The notes beneath the pieces are model-generated. The model saw only the letters and a program-made list of their open reading frames with translations. It had not been told where the DNA came from and did no database searches. From the IMG/VR virus record IMGVR_UViG_3300028873_000052, positions 1 through 32,029 of that record: 32,029 bases of DNA; one strand, given 5' to 3'. The DNA is from a virus. Below are positions 17,219-29,600 of the stretch, piece after piece. The position numbers and the translations under genes are program-made. Position 1 is the stretch's first letter. Each line of letters begins with the position of its first letter.

Positions 17219-20128
17219 ATGTTTGATGATATTACATTAGGAAGTGAAATATTAGCAAATCCGGGAACTATGGTTTATAAAATTCTAGATGAAATTTCCA
17301 ATAGACAAAATGGAATATATGATATCGCTGATCCTAATAATGCTTTTTGTAATTTATTAGAAGCTGGGTCTTCTATGTGTTCACAATCAGTTAATCTATT
17401 CAAAAGTGCTAATAATGTTTATTATGCTCAAAGAGCTACAACTATGAAAGAACTGCTCTATCATGTTAGTAACTTCGATTTCGTAAAAATTACAGCAGGA
17501 CCTGCTAATACAACAGTACGTGTTACTCTAGATGCAAATTACCTCATTAGTAATGCTATTAAATATAATTCTCAGTACAATAGAGTTGTTATACCGAGAG
17601 GAACTATTTTTACAATTGGAAATTTAACATTTGGTATTTATTATCCTATCAATATAGATATCAATAGTGTTACAAACACATTTAATATTTATTGGGATAC
17701 TTCAGTTATAAATCCTCTTTATACATTATCATCTAATGTTTTGACAACAATTGGACCATATTCATTTTCATTATTAAGTCTAATTAGTATAGACATCCCT
17801 GTTTTTCAATTTGATGTATCCGTCAGTCAAAAAACGATTACGGATACTGAAGGTTTTAATATGTCTATTCCTTATACTGATCAGTTTTATGCTGCTAGGA
17901 TTTATACAAATACTGGAACAAATAATGCATGGGAAGAAATTGAATATACATTAACAAAAGATGTTTATGATGTTACTGTTCCTACAGCTAAGCTTGATAT
18001 TTATTCAGACATATCGTCTTATGTTGTAACTATTCCATCAGTTTATTTTTCTAGTGGACTTATGGGAAACAAGATATTAATTGAAACATATACAACACAA
18101 GGATCATTAGACTATGTTATTACATCAGTAGAGTCTTCTACTGGTAATATCGATCTTAACTTAGATTTCTATGATGTGACTTCATATTCTTCTATTTTAA
18201 AGAATTTATCAACATTGAGTTTAACTCCATTAGATACTGTTATTACAGGAGGTTCTAGTGCATTAACATTTGATCAGTTAAAAGCAGCTATTAATGCAGA
18301 TGCTCTGGATGATTCAGTCCCTGTGACAGAAGAAGAATTAGAAACATTCTTTGCTAAGAATGGATTTACATTAACACGATATGTTGATAATATCACATCT
18401 CGTATTCTTAATGGTAGTGCTACTATTTCTGGTGGTGCCAATTCATATGTTCCTTTAGTTAATGGTAATATTCAAATAGATACAACAAATACTTCAGACA
18501 TTAAATCTATTCTTAACTTTAATAGTAATACAATAACTATACTACCAACAATGTATTATACATATTCTAAAATAAGTATGGTCGCAACCCCACTAACAGA
18601 TACATATGTTTCTGGTTTAGATAAATTATCAAAAACTGACCTGGCAACATTATTAAACAACGAAACTATTTTAAAATGTCCTTTCCATATTGTAACATAT
18701 TTATCAGAAGATTATCCCGTTTCAGTTTCTTATGATCTTACTTCTCCTAAATGTAATAATATCAATTTCATTGCTGAAAATTCAAATGTGAGTGCACAGA
18801 TCTCTATTGTCGATGTGATCGTTAATCATTTAGATAATGGTACTGGTGGTTTTAATATTACATTAGGGTGTATTCCTACATCAGATATGACAGCTATTGA
18901 TCAATCTAATGTTGTTGTTCTTTTAAAAACAGTTGCTTCTGATAGTAGTAGCATGTATGCTTATGCAACATATGGCGGAATACAGACTGCTACAAATGGT
19001 TCTTCCATGTATGTTTATGAAGTGTCTATTCCAACAACATACCTTATTAAAAATGACGATACTTTTGAAACAACATTGTATCAAACACAAACAGATACTA
19101 CAGATTGTTATATAGATTTAGAAACTACATTTGAAGTTTATTTTTTAGTAGCTCCTGGTGTTATCACTGGAGCAGCTATTGACTCTACGATTACTGGATC
19201 ATTAATAAGTCCTTATACTAAATATATTGGTATTAGTAAACAATCTATTGATATTATTTTTGGTACTAATTTATCAAATACAATCTTTAATATTACAGAT
19301 GCTTCTTATAGTTCACAAACATATAAAAAATATATCAGTACTGTTTATCATACCTATCAGAATGATGTATATGCAACTGATAGTACTGGGGTTCCTACAT
19401 ATACAATTAATAATGGAGTTCCTGAATTAACAATTATTCATAATAGTGGAGACTTTGTTCTAGATGCTACAGGAAATAAAATAATTGAACACAATATCAA
19501 TGATTTAGTATTAGATGAGTTTGGCAATCCTATTGTTATGGCCGATAGAACATTAGTATATTACATCACTTCAATGTTATTTGATATTAGACTGTTTTAT
19601 AGTGATAATACAACAGATATATCCTTTGTATCGAATTTATCTTCTGTTGTCAATTCGTACCTTACTACTATTACAACTATGCAAAATAGTTTGTTAGAAA
19701 GAACAGAGTTGTACTTTGTTCCTAATAACTCAATTGGAAATATTACTTTATATATTGGAAATGGTAAAACAACAACTGTTGATATTGGCTTGATATTTGA
19801 TATGACTCTCTATGTGACAATGTCTGTTATAGATAGTGAATCCAGTCAGAATGTTATTAAGAATAAAGTTATCGATATTATAAATGTTGTTCTTACAGAA
19901 GAAACTATATCAATGACATATATTGAATCATTAATTGAAAATGCATTCCCCGATCAGATTACATCTGCTGATGTTAATGGTATCAACGGCGATACTTCAC
20001 TACAAACTTTGTTTAATCAGAATACAAATATGATTCCAGTTATCCCATTACAACTTGTTTGTGATCCTATTGCAAATACATTGTCGTTAGAGCCTAATAT
20101 TAATATTACATTTAAATTATCAAATTGA
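17219..20128 (+). CDS. Baseplate wedge protein, T4 gp6-like (J-like family)
   Basis: A 969-residue protein. Residues about 40-85 (DPNNAFCNLLEAGSSMCSQS and after) follow the pattern of the N-terminal helical region of T4 gp6 (SRLNVLCDLLAYNTLYIQQF), including the following arrangement of a helix and then a beta segment. A PRGTIFTIGNLTFGIYY segment (about 120-140) resembles the proline-glycine-rich beta strands that follow in gp6-type proteins. The rest is beta-rich and Ser/Thr/Asn-rich, with an acidic C-terminal region. In T4, gp6 forms the hexagonal ring joining baseplate wedges. AAAGGAG lies 9 bases before the ATG. It is the second gene of a plus-strand pair and ends at a shared hairpin. Resemblance judged by eye. 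Confidence 0.6.
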   Translation: MFDDITLGSEILANPGTMVYKILDEISNRQNGIYDIADPNNAFCNLLEAGSSMCSQSVNLFKSANNVYYAQRATTMKELLYHVSNFDFVKITAGPANTTVRVTLDANYLISNAIKYNSQYNRVVIPRGTIFTIGNLTFGIYYPINIDINSVTNTFNIYWDTSVINPLYTLSSNVLTTIGPYSFSLLSLISIDIPVFQFDVSVSQKTITDTEGFNMSIPYTDQFYAARIYTNTGTNNAWEEIEYTLTKDVYDVTVPTAKLDIYSDISSYVVTIPSVYFSSGLMGNKILIETYTTQGSLDYVITSVESSTGNIDLNLDFYDVTSYSSILKNLSTLSLTPLDTVITGGSSALTFDQLKAAINADALDDSVPVTEEELETFFAKNGFTLTRYVDNITSRILNGSATISGGANSYVPLVNGNIQIDTTNTSDIKSILNFNSNTITILPTMYYTYSKISMVATPLTDTYVSGLDKLSKTDLATLLNNETILKCPFHIVTYLSEDYPVSVSYDLTSPKCNNINFIAENSNVSAQISIVDVIVNHLDNGTGGFNITLGCIPTSDMTAIDQSNVVVLLKTVASDSSSMYAYATYGGIQTATNGSSMYVYEVSIPTTYLIKNDDTFETTLYQTQTDTTDCYIDLETTFEVYFLVAPGVITGAAIDSTITGSLISPYTKYIGISKQSIDIIFGTNLSNTIFNITDASYSSQTYKKYISTVYHTYQNDVYATDSTGVPTYTINNGVPELTIIHNSGDFVLDATGNKIIEHNINDLVLDEFGNPIVMADRTLVYYITSMLFDIRLFYSDNTTDISFVSNLSSVVNSYLTTITTMQNSLLERTELYFVPNNSIGNITLYIGNGKTTTVDIGLIFDMTLYVTMSVIDSESSQNVIKNKVIDIINVVLTEETISMTYIESLIENAFPDQITSADVNGINGDTSLQTLFNQNTNMIPVIPLQLVCDPIANTLSLEPNINITFKLSN

Positions 20129-20137
20129 GATGTACTT

Positions 20138-20169
20138 ATCACGGGAAGGGCCTACGCCCTTCCCGTGAT
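20138..20169. terminator. Bidirectional 14-bp hairpin between convergent genes
   Basis: A perfect 14-bp inverted repeat (ATCACGGGAAGGGC at 20138-20151, complement at 20156-20169) with a CTAC loop, between the gp6-like gene and the convergent gene ending at 20185. No T-tract follows on either strand. Confidence 0.7.
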
Positions 20170-20184
20170 CAAGTCATAAATAGA

Positions 20185-21570
20185 TTATTCGATAACAGTC
20201 AAGATAGTATCACCAGTTCCCAAATATAAAGTTGTTGCGATGTCTTCAGAAGAGATTTCTTTAACATCAACTAATTTGTTGATATAATAATTAATGGCAG
20301 TATATAACAATTTCATAAGTTTATTATCTTCCATTTCAATAACAAATTTGACCAAAATATCAACCAGAGAATTTGTATTCAAAAGACTGATCGATAAACC
20401 AATAGAATCATTCAATTTATCAATAAGAATATTAGCTCTAGGATCTTTTTCAATCAAGTCTTTATAATACATATTCATCTCATAAATTAACAATTCACGT
20501 TGTTTATTCTCATAGATGATTTTAAAATTATTATTGCGCTCATTCTGTGTAGCTTCAACAATATCTTTAAGATTCTCTTTAGAAGAATTAACATAATCTT
20601 TCGTGACACCAAAACGAACATCTCGTCCATTATACTTACTACTATTGATAAAGATAGAATATAAATCAACAGCATCGTGGTCAACATCATGTAAAGCATC
20701 AGAATTGATCGTGGTCTTATCAAAGAATAAAACATCTTTATTGATATTACGATAGTAATTGAGAACATAACGAGTTAACATAATAACAACTTTTAAGACT
20801 TCAATATTTTCATCGAGAGCGGGAGCAGATTCCCCAAATTCATTGTCGGCACCAAGATGAATAATTTTATCTTCATAGTAATCAATTTTTTCAATAATTG
20901 ATTTTAGATTAGTTCTATAAAAGGCGTGTGCTAACTTATCTGCTAAGTCAATGACAAATCTAGCAAAAGAAATATTATCAGTAAGAATACTGGTAAATTC
21001 ATTACACTCTGTCGATTTAAGAACTTTAGTAATATAATCAGTATGGATTGTTTTGATCTTAGAATTTTTAATTCTATTAATAGCAATTACAGAAGAACCG
21101 ACAGTGGAGGCAATAGATTCCATATTGAATCTATTATTTAAAATCAATGAAACATTAGACATCAAATTTTCATCATTTAAGCGACCCCAATCAATAATAT
21201 TCTTTTCATATATAATCGGGTCTTCAACATTTGGTAAATTGCTTTCAATTTTATTGGAAATATGAGTAGCAATATCAACAGCATCATTTCTGATGAAATG
21301 TAAATTAGTACTAATATATTTAGCAATATCTTTAGCAACCGTATCAACGATACCATAGCAATAATCATCCCAATTGCCGAAATCAACAAGTCTAGTAACA
21401 CAAATACCAAGATCTGTATTTACAGCAATAGTAGCTTTCTTTTCAATAATTAGAGTATCGATGATCTTTTTAATATCTTCTTTTCCCAAAGTAGGAAGAC
21501 TTGATAATTTACTAAAACAAACGTCTAATAGATATGACAAAACTGAATCTGTTGCCTCTTTGAAATCCAT
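20185..21570 (-). CDS. Hypothetical protein, 461 aa
   Basis: An almost entirely helical, charged, soluble protein (start MDFKEATDSVLSYLL) with no Cys pairs or membrane helices. No family recognised. AAGGGA lies 8 bases before the ATG and a TATAGAT motif lies at 21597-21603, so it probably has its own promoter. It sits alone on the minus strand between two hairpins, adjacent to baseplate and tail genes, which makes a virion or assembly role plausible but unproven. Confidence 0.75.
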   Translation of the reverse strand: MDFKEATDSVLSYLLDVCFSKLSSLPTLGKEDIKKIIDTLIIEKKATIAVNTDLGICVTRLVDFGNWDDYCYGIVDTVAKDIAKYISTNLHFIRNDAVDIATHISNKIESNLPNVEDPIIYEKNIIDWGRLNDENLMSNVSLILNNRFNMESIASTVGSSVIAINRIKNSKIKTIHTDYITKVLKSTECNEFTSILTDNISFARFVIDLADKLAHAFYRTNLKSIIEKIDYYEDKIIHLGADNEFGESAPALDENIEVLKVVIMLTRYVLNYYRNINKDVLFFDKTTINSDALHDVDHDAVDLYSIFINSSKYNGRDVRFGVTKDYVNSSKENLKDIVEATQNERNNNFKIIYENKQRELLIYEMNMYYKDLIEKDPRANILIDKLNDSIGLSISLLNTNSLVDILVKFVIEMEDNKLMKLLYTAINYYINKLVDVKEISSEDIATTLYLGTGDTILTVIE

Positions 21571-21596
21571 GATGGATATCCCTTAAAATGGGCCAA

Positions 21597-21603
21597 ATCT
21601 ATA
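21597..21603 (-). promoter_or_regulatory. Promoter-like TATAGAT motif before the 21570 gene
   Basis: Minus-strand TATAGATTTGG; its first T is 33 bases before the ATG at 21570. Confidence 0.38.
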
Positions 21604-21628
21604 CTATAATTTTAAAACATGATTAACA

Positions 21629-21658
21629 ACATAGAGGGACCTCGTGGTCCCTCTATGT
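21629..21658 (-). terminator. 13-bp hairpin ending the tail operon
   Basis: A perfect 13-bp inverted repeat (ACATAGAGGGACC at 21629-21641, complement at 21646-21658) with a TCGT loop. It lies just beyond the TAA of the 669-aa tail gene. No T-tract follows on the minus strand. Confidence 0.7.
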
Positions 21659-21667
21659 CATTTAAAC

Positions 21668-23677
21668 TTAGTTTGTATTAAGTCGAGATGGAATAAAACG
21701 AGATATCAATCTTCCTGGTAATGAATCACCAGCGACCATACCCCAATAGAAAGGAGATAACTTAGTAGCAGATTGTAACTTTAGTATATATTCAGCTTTC
21801 TTTCTAATATTAATAAAGAAAGACATGCGTTCTTTCAAACCAATACCAGATAACGTAGCCATATATTCTTGGAATGATGAGTTAGCACCAAAGATATCAG
21901 GGATACCATCTGCATCACCACCAATAGCAACATACAGAGCGGGAGATAGATCTTTTAAATCCATACTAATATCAAGACATGTTGGTAATCCACCATATGT
22001 CCATCCATATTGATCAGCACCGCGTTTTACATGCATAGAAGATATAATACCCAATGGAATAGAAAACATACCACGACAATAAACACGACATAAGAAAGGT
22101 GATGTATATGCAGCCTGACCAGCCGACCTAGGAACAGCAGCACAAAACAACATAGCATATGGAATATAAAGATTCTGCATCAGTGAGTAAGGATCTCCAT
22201 AAGGAGATCTTAATGACAGATTTAAACTATAACTTCTGCTAAAATCACTATTCATCCAAACTTCAGGAAAGTCTATATAAGCAGTTCCGGCTACAACATT
22301 TTCAATACCCTGAAGACCAGCGCCTTCTACAACACCTTTAGCAACATCAATACCAGCTTTAACAAAACCATCTAAAGCGGTACCAGATAATTTTCCAGCC
22401 ATGGTATTAAAAATATTTCCTCTATTTTGACTTATTCTACTGTTAACACTTTCTTCCATAGCTGATTTACCAGTTTGATTACCAAATGATTCAGATGTAT
22501 CAGTGCCTTTTTCTACTCTAAACCCAACAAATAATGCGGCATCATAAAGAGTACCAACAACCTGTGATCCGAATTGTGTAATAAAATCGTCTGTAAATTC
22601 TTCAATAATAGAAGTAGTACTAGTACTTGTATCATCTGTGATAGTTCCGCTAGTATCTTCGGTTGTAACCGAACCACTCATTAAGTTCTGCAACGCTTGA
22701 TCTGTAGACATGCTACCAATATTAAAATTAACATCTTCATACTTATGTTTTCTTAACATGATCTGAAAAATATCAAATCCATAATCTCTAAATAGATCTG
22801 GCATATCAGTAGCAGAACCTGGAGAAAGACTACTTGCAACAGAGTCTGCAATAGCTTCTTGTGCTGTACTTGTCGGTTCTGTTTGTGAACCATTTTGATC
22901 TAAATTTAATTTAGCATTTCCTTGTGTAAAATATCCATCATTACACAAACCCATATTAATTGCTAATGAAATAAGAAACGAATTGACACATCTGTAATAC
23001 AGAGGCATAGTTGATTTAAAATCATAGTACTTTGTAATAGGTGTTTTTGTAGCGCCTTGGACAGCATTATAAATCCAGATAAGCGGAAGAGCAGGAAGTT
23101 TAATAATTGTACCAATAACTGTACCAACAAGATTACCAATAGTAACACTAGACTCGCCGTTATTCATTAAATTAAGTAATTTATCACTAACTGCTTTTGA
23201 ATAGAAATCAGCAACGTTATTAAATTTAGGAACACCAAATGTAAAATATGCAATCCGTTTTGTATCATCATACATCTGACTATAAACTCTGCCCATTTGA
23301 CCTATACCACTAGAATTATTTCCATCTAAATAACCACCAGTTGCATTACTCGATGTTAAATCATATGGAATATCATCGTTATTACAAAATTGTGGTAAAC
23401 AGTTAATAGCATCATTTCCACCAATAGAAGTATCTCTACATTTTCTCTTTGTAAAATATACAGGAATAGCACCATCAGCACTTGGAGAATCTAACATAGA
23501 CTGTACAGCAGTAGGTGTTGATGGATTATCAACCGTACCACTACCATCAGTTCCTAAATCAGACTGAAGTTCATAACCAAGAACTTCTATGTAGTTATTA
23601 AAATCACCAGTTTCTGAAAATGATACAATAAATGCATTTCTAACAAGTGTTTCATTATTATAGGCTATGCTTGTCAT
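21668..23677 (-). CDS. Probable tail-tube/baseplate junction protein, 669 aa
   Basis: The last 250 residues carry a pattern typical of tail-tube-fold baseplate proteins such as T4 gp48 and gp54: FSRSYSLNLSLRSPYGDPY (about residue 475), TSPFLCRVYCRGMF, then GIISSMHVKRGADQYGW and GLPTCLDISMDLKDL. These match the order pore-lining strand, loop and strand seen in tube-initiator proteins. The N-terminal part is Ser/Thr/Gly-rich and looks disordered in places (DTSGTITDDTSTSTTS). It follows the tape-measure gene after 3 bases, with its ribosome site (GGTGGGG) inside that gene's last codons, so translation is coupled; genes of this family usually follow the tape measure. It probably joins the tail tube to the baseplate. 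Resemblance by eye only. Confidence 0.55.
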   Translation of the reverse strand: MTSIAYNNETLVRNAFIVSFSETGDFNNYIEVLGYELQSDLGTDGSGTVDNPSTPTAVQSMLDSPSADGAIPVYFTKRKCRDTSIGGNDAINCLPQFCNNDDIPYDLTSSNATGGYLDGNNSSGIGQMGRVYSQMYDDTKRIAYFTFGVPKFNNVADFYSKAVSDKLLNLMNNGESSVTIGNLVGTVIGTIIKLPALPLIWIYNAVQGATKTPITKYYDFKSTMPLYYRCVNSFLISLAINMGLCNDGYFTQGNAKLNLDQNGSQTEPTSTAQEAIADSVASSLSPGSATDMPDLFRDYGFDIFQIMLRKHKYEDVNFNIGSMSTDQALQNLMSGSVTTEDTSGTITDDTSTSTTSIIEEFTDDFITQFGSQVVGTLYDAALFVGFRVEKGTDTSESFGNQTGKSAMEESVNSRISQNRGNIFNTMAGKLSGTALDGFVKAGIDVAKGVVEGAGLQGIENVVAGTAYIDFPEVWMNSDFSRSYSLNLSLRSPYGDPYSLMQNLYIPYAMLFCAAVPRSAGQAAYTSPFLCRVYCRGMFSIPLGIISSMHVKRGADQYGWTYGGLPTCLDISMDLKDLSPALYVAIGGDADGIPDIFGANSSFQEYMATLSGIGLKERMSFFINIRKKAEYILKLQSATKLSPFYWGMVAGDSLPGRLISRFIPSRLNTN

Positions 23678-23680
23678 GAA

Positions 23681-26600
23681 TTACCCCACCATCTGTTTTT
23701 GAATGTTTATACCAAAACCATCATAAGCATCTTTATTACCACTTTCTTCATTATGACTAACCTGAGTACGATTATCCTGATGTGTAGAAATGGGCATATT
23801 GACCATCGGAGGTTGTTTAGTATTAGTAGCTAATGTTTTATGCATATCATGCATTATGCTTGTACCATCTTGTTTAACGCCAAATGCAGTTTTCATAACG
23901 TTTGTCAATGAAGCAATACTTTTTGCAGTATCAGCAACAGTATTAGCAGTTGTTGTAATATCTCTGGCAGTAGAATTAGCAGACATCGTACTGTTTCTAG
24001 CAGCAGTTGAAGCAACTGCACCTCTTCTCTGTGCAACAGTATTTGATGTTGATACCGTATTATCCATACCATTAAAAGCATTCATAGCTAATGAATTACC
24101 ACCACTTGAACTCGGCATTGATTGTTTTGCAATAGACTGACTAGCTTGTGTTTCGCCAACGCTAGGACCAGACCCTGCGATACCAGAAGAATCGCTAGAA
24201 GCAGATGCCGTCTGTACCGGTTGTGTACCACCAGAACTAGCGGGTGCCTGTTTTGTATCTGTCGTAGGAGCAGAAGGAGTCGATGCACTAGCAACTTGCA
24301 TAGTACTATCACCCTCTCCACCAATCATACCAAGTGCTAGTTTAGATTCATCCTTAAATCTATTTACCATACTTGCTTGTACACCAGCAGTAGAACTACC
24401 ATATTTAGTACTACGTTTTTCATAAACAGCTTTAATAAATTCTGAAACATTTTGTGCTTTTTCACCAACAGAATTAAATATATTTGCTGCGCCACCGGCA
24501 CCACTACCAACAGCAGTTGACCACAATACTTGTTGTACTGCTTTAAATTTATCGACGTATTCTCTAGCTTTTCCTTTTATTTTATCAAGAGCTTTATCAT
24601 ATATAGTTTTCTTAATGAATGCATGCTCATAATCACTCATTAATCCTTCACTAACAATTTTTTTCCATTCGTCAGGAACAGTACCGGATTTAGATCCAGT
24701 ATTAGCACGACCAGCAGATTCTAATCGCTGTGCAACAATAGGACCATTACCAGGTTGAGATTTTAAGAACTTAATAAACGCACTAAATGTACCAACCGCA
24801 GACGCTATCTGATACTTACCATATGACGTTCCACCAACTTTATCATAACCAACAGCAGAAGACCCTTTTGCAGAAGATTCAAATTTAGCACTTAATGAAC
24901 CAAGACTGTCCGGACTTGACGGAGTAGAAGGAGCAGCAACTGCTGTTTTGGCTTTACTTATTAATGCAGTATTATCATTACCAACAACAGTTTTTGAATT
25001 GTCATTTGCAGGACCAGAAGGCATATGAGGACCATATTCATCATCTTTAGCTTTTACATATTTAGAAACCGTACTAGATTGATCAACAGAAGTTTCAACA
25101 ACTTTCTTATTAAACTTAGCAATATCTCTAGGATTATTTTCTTTAACAGTTTTAGTTGCTCTATCGAATCCTCTTGGAGAATCTTCATGAAGTTTATTTG
25201 ATCTATTTGCAATAACTTCGGCTGGTGTCATGACATGACTAGCTACGACTTTTTTAGTAGACTTATTACTATTACTATTACTATTACTATTTTTATCAGG
25301 AAAATGTTCTGGTGATATCTTATTTACTTGTGTTGTTTTAAGTTTACTAACTTCTAGAGCCGTTAATACTTTTAAATTACTATTATCTTTATTATCTGTT
25401 GTAGTATTTGGTACAGTTTTAGGATGTAATTTATCTTTATCTTTTTGTTGTTTATCTTTTTCACTTTTTTCATAGTCGGCTTTATATTTATCAAACGCAG
25501 ATTTAGATAATACAAGTGATTTATGTTGATTAACAATATTAGCAGTTTGTTTTTGAAACTCAGGTATAACTTTATTCATAGTGTTTTTATCTACTTCGTC
25601 TTGTACTGAATACTGTAAACCAAATGATTTTAGAATAGCACAGTATCTTGAAAAGATATTAACAAATCTATTATTATACCACAGTAAGAAATATTTATAT
25701 GCAATAGGATCTTTCGATAGATCAGGTAGTCCAAACAGTTTAGCAAAAGAACTTAATCTACTTTTAGTTACTTTAGCTCCTTTTTCAGACATAGCAACAT
25801 GAACATCGTGTTCTAGTTGTAAAACATCCTCTTTATATCTCACATCAAAGCCATATGCAGTAACACGATCTTTTGTAATAAACTTCTGTGAATGATCAGC
25901 AACTTTATAAGAATTATTATAATCTCTATATGCTAAATAACCATCAATACCAACCGATATAGCAGTACCAACGAAAGGAACAGTTGAAACAAGACCGCTT
26001 GCAAATTCTAATACAGAACCAAGATAATCGCCTCGCCGTGCCCGCATGACAGCAGAAGCCGTCCCTAGTACAAGACCAACACCAGGAATAAGCTTAGCAC
26101 CAGCTCTAGCAGCTAATTTTGCACCAATGTCAATACCGAGTTTGCCAGCAGCTTTAGAAATAAGTTTACTACCAACAGCAGCAGCACCATAAACCGCAGC
26201 ATCTGTAGCAACAGCATTTCGTGCTGCACCGCCAGCAGATCCATAAAGACTACGCTGATCTTCTTTGGCTCTCGTATCAGCTCTATTCATACCTTTATAA
26301 GCAGCATAGCCAGCACCTGCCGTTAATGCAGCAGCTGATACCATCCTACCATACTTAGTTTTTCCTAATACATTAATAACACCTTTTACCACAGCAGATG
26401 TTCCTTTTGCAGCACCTTTACCAACAATCATAGCTCCTTTACCGGCAACTTTAGCAGAAGCACCAACTCCTTTTGCAGCAAGGCTTACGCCTTTACCAAC
26501 TCCTTTTCCAATAAACTTTGCACCAGTAGCAGTTTTACCAAATACATATTTACCACCTTTTATAGCTTTATCTTTTAAATAATTTCCAATAGCCAATTCG

Positions 26601-29600
26601 ATAAGTGTCTCTGCTGTACTATCGTGATGCTCATCATTATTATCATGATCAACATTATTAGCGGGAGTATGTTGCATATTAGCATAGTGATTAAGACTAT
26701 TAGCACTAACAATATTCATAAGAGCTGGATGTCTATCAGCATTCTGTTCTATATGTGATTCTGCTCTAGGTCTTAATTGACTAGTTGTTCTCATAACTGC
26801 ATTGAGTTTATTTCTAACTGTTTTATTTAAATTAGCAACATTATGCATTCCACCAACAACTCTATTAAATCTATTTCTTCCAGAATTTGGAGGAACTGGT
26901 ATATGACTACCATGTAGAATACCAATAATAGTATCTAGTCTTCTACCAACTATTTCTTCAAGATCCTTCTTATTTCCACCACCTTTATTAAATCCTAACA
27001 TATTTCCCAATAACCCAGTTCCAAATTTACCGGCACCACCCAATCCTTTTAAACCCATACCAAACATACCACCATACATCTTACCAAGAACACCAGCTAA
27101 ACCAACACCGCCTTTTGTTAATGTCTTGACAGCATCTCCGTTTAATAAATCAACAGCTTTTCCACCTAAGAATTTAGCAGCACCAAAACCAGCCTTTCCT
27201 AAACCAAGTAAAGTATGACCATAAACTTTAGCTAAAGATCCAGTAATACCTAATGCTTTACTTCCTAGCATACCAGTAATATCCGCCATTTTACCAAATC
27301 GAGATATTGTAAATTTACGATTCGCTATATTCTTTCCTCTAATATCCACTAATCCAGCTTTAATATCTTCTTCACTAACAAGCATATTACCTTTCTTATC
27401 AAAAATAGGTTCTTTAATATAAGAGACATTTCTAACAGGATTACCATCTTTAAAATAGCATCCTTTTTCTAATTGTTTTTTGGTAACAAGAGGATGTCCT
27501 GCATCTCTCTGATCTTTCCTATAAACATCAACAAATGGATCATTTTCATGTTTTCCAAACAATACCTTTGTACCAAAGGCAGGAATATGTCCCATAAACT
27601 TTAAATATTTTCCATAGACAGAAGCAGACCCGCCAACAACCGTAGTAGCAGCTTTAAATAATTTATGAATATCTCCAATCTCTTCAGGTTTATTATTGGG
27701 TGTATTATCTTTTTTCCAGAATTTAAGTTTACCCATAATTTTTTGCATACGAGTTTTTTCTTGAACAGTATTTATGCTACCAGAACCATTCCCTGTGGCA
27801 CCACTACCAGTCTGCATAGATTTAAAAACTTTTAACGATGCGGCACTGAATGTTCTAAATGATTGGTGAAAACTATCAATAGATTCTTTAAGCGGATTTA
27901 AATCTATATTGACTCCACCACCATATATTCCATTTCCTTCAGAACTACCACCCAAACCACCAGTACCATAAGCAAGTTGTCCTTTGAGAACTCTCTTTGT
28001 GACACCTTTAGCACTATGATGCAAGTATCCTTTATCAACTGCTTTATCAGCCAATCTAGCGACCGAAACAATTTTGCTTGGGAGAATACCAGCTTCTCCA
28101 CAAATCTCTAAAACATCTAATGGAACACCGGCTATTTTCTTACCAGCAGCAAGCGCATTAATTTCAGGAAGATAACTTAAAATCTTATCTCGTGTTTCTT
28201 CAGATAATGGAATCTTATTTCCTATTCCAGATTTTAATTTACTAATCTTATTTAAAACACCATCTTCAGTAATAGAGTTGTATGTATCTCGTACTTTATC
28301 TTTTGCTGTGTTATAACTATTCGTAGTTGTAGATCTAACATTTTTAGTAATTCTTGTAAACTCTGATTTAGAAGCTGCTTTTGGAATATATCTACTTGAA
28401 AGATTTCTAACCTTATTCTTAACAGACTGTTTCTTTATGAGTCCTAATTCATTAGCTAGTTTCTTAACATCACTCGGAATCTTACCAGATCCTGTTCTAT
28501 TGTAGTTATTAATTTCATTAATATATAACTTAAGAATTTCAATATCGTCATTGGCGATATGAGATTTATTAGAATGTGAAGAATTAACATAATCTTCAGT
28601 AATATCATCATGAATATCATTATCATCAAAAATACTATTTTTAATATTTGTTAATCTATTTCCAATTGATTTTTTACTATTTGTAATTTCTTTCTTGAAA
28701 TCAGTTCTTTTTATCTTGCGCTTTAAAGCTTTATATCTAACTTGATTTTTATGTACAAATTCATTTGAATCTACATACTGTTCAAAACATGTAACTTTGT
28801 CTTTTAAAGATTTTTCAACTTCTCTATAATGAGCACCTAAATCAGTTTTATTCTTATTAATAAAATCTTGAATATGTTTCTTTTTAGCTCTAAAATATCT
28901 ATCTCTTAATTTCTTATCATTCGCCAATCTCTTAATCATATCTGGAGTCATATCTGACATGAATTCTTCAATATGATCTTTAAGATGAAGATGGTCAAAT
29001 TTGCGTTTATAATTTCTAGCATTTACACCAATACGTCTAGATGTCGTATCATATTTATTTATGATATCTTTCTTAAAATCACTTTCATTAAATTCATGTA
29101 ATTTATCTAAAGTGAATGAGTATGCTGCCATCGATTTATTTTTAACATATGAACCAGAATCATCTAAGAAATCAAGGACGTTCTCTGTTCTTTTTCCACC
29201 ATTTCTTCTAGCTACATCAAAGCTGTGTCTTTTAAGATCTATAGTTTTTTTAGAATAATGATCATATTGTTTTTTCATATGTGCAGATAATTCATCTTTA
29301 ACTTGTTTTACAGATTTTCTACCAGAACTAATATCTTTAACTGCTGTTAGTGTAGGATCAAATAGATGCTTTTTTCCAAGGTCATATCCAGTATCTATAA
29401 CAGTCCTTCCTATTTTATCATAAAAAGATTTCTTGATACTTCCTTTGATATGATCAATCATCGATTCTTTTTTAGGTATAGACAATGAAGTATTTATTTT
29501 GATGGCATCTAACTTACCTTCAATGATAGCCCCAACTGCTCTTGTAACATTTAATAAATCTTTGGTCAATGCGGTCTGTTTGTATTGTAATGATAAGCTC

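Noticed and set aside
23790-24340. Plus-strand frames opposite the Ser/Thr-rich tail of the tape-measure-like gene
   Set aside because: Low-complexity coding DNA yields shadow frames; the minus frame is continuous over 6.4 kb and has operon overlaps at both ends.
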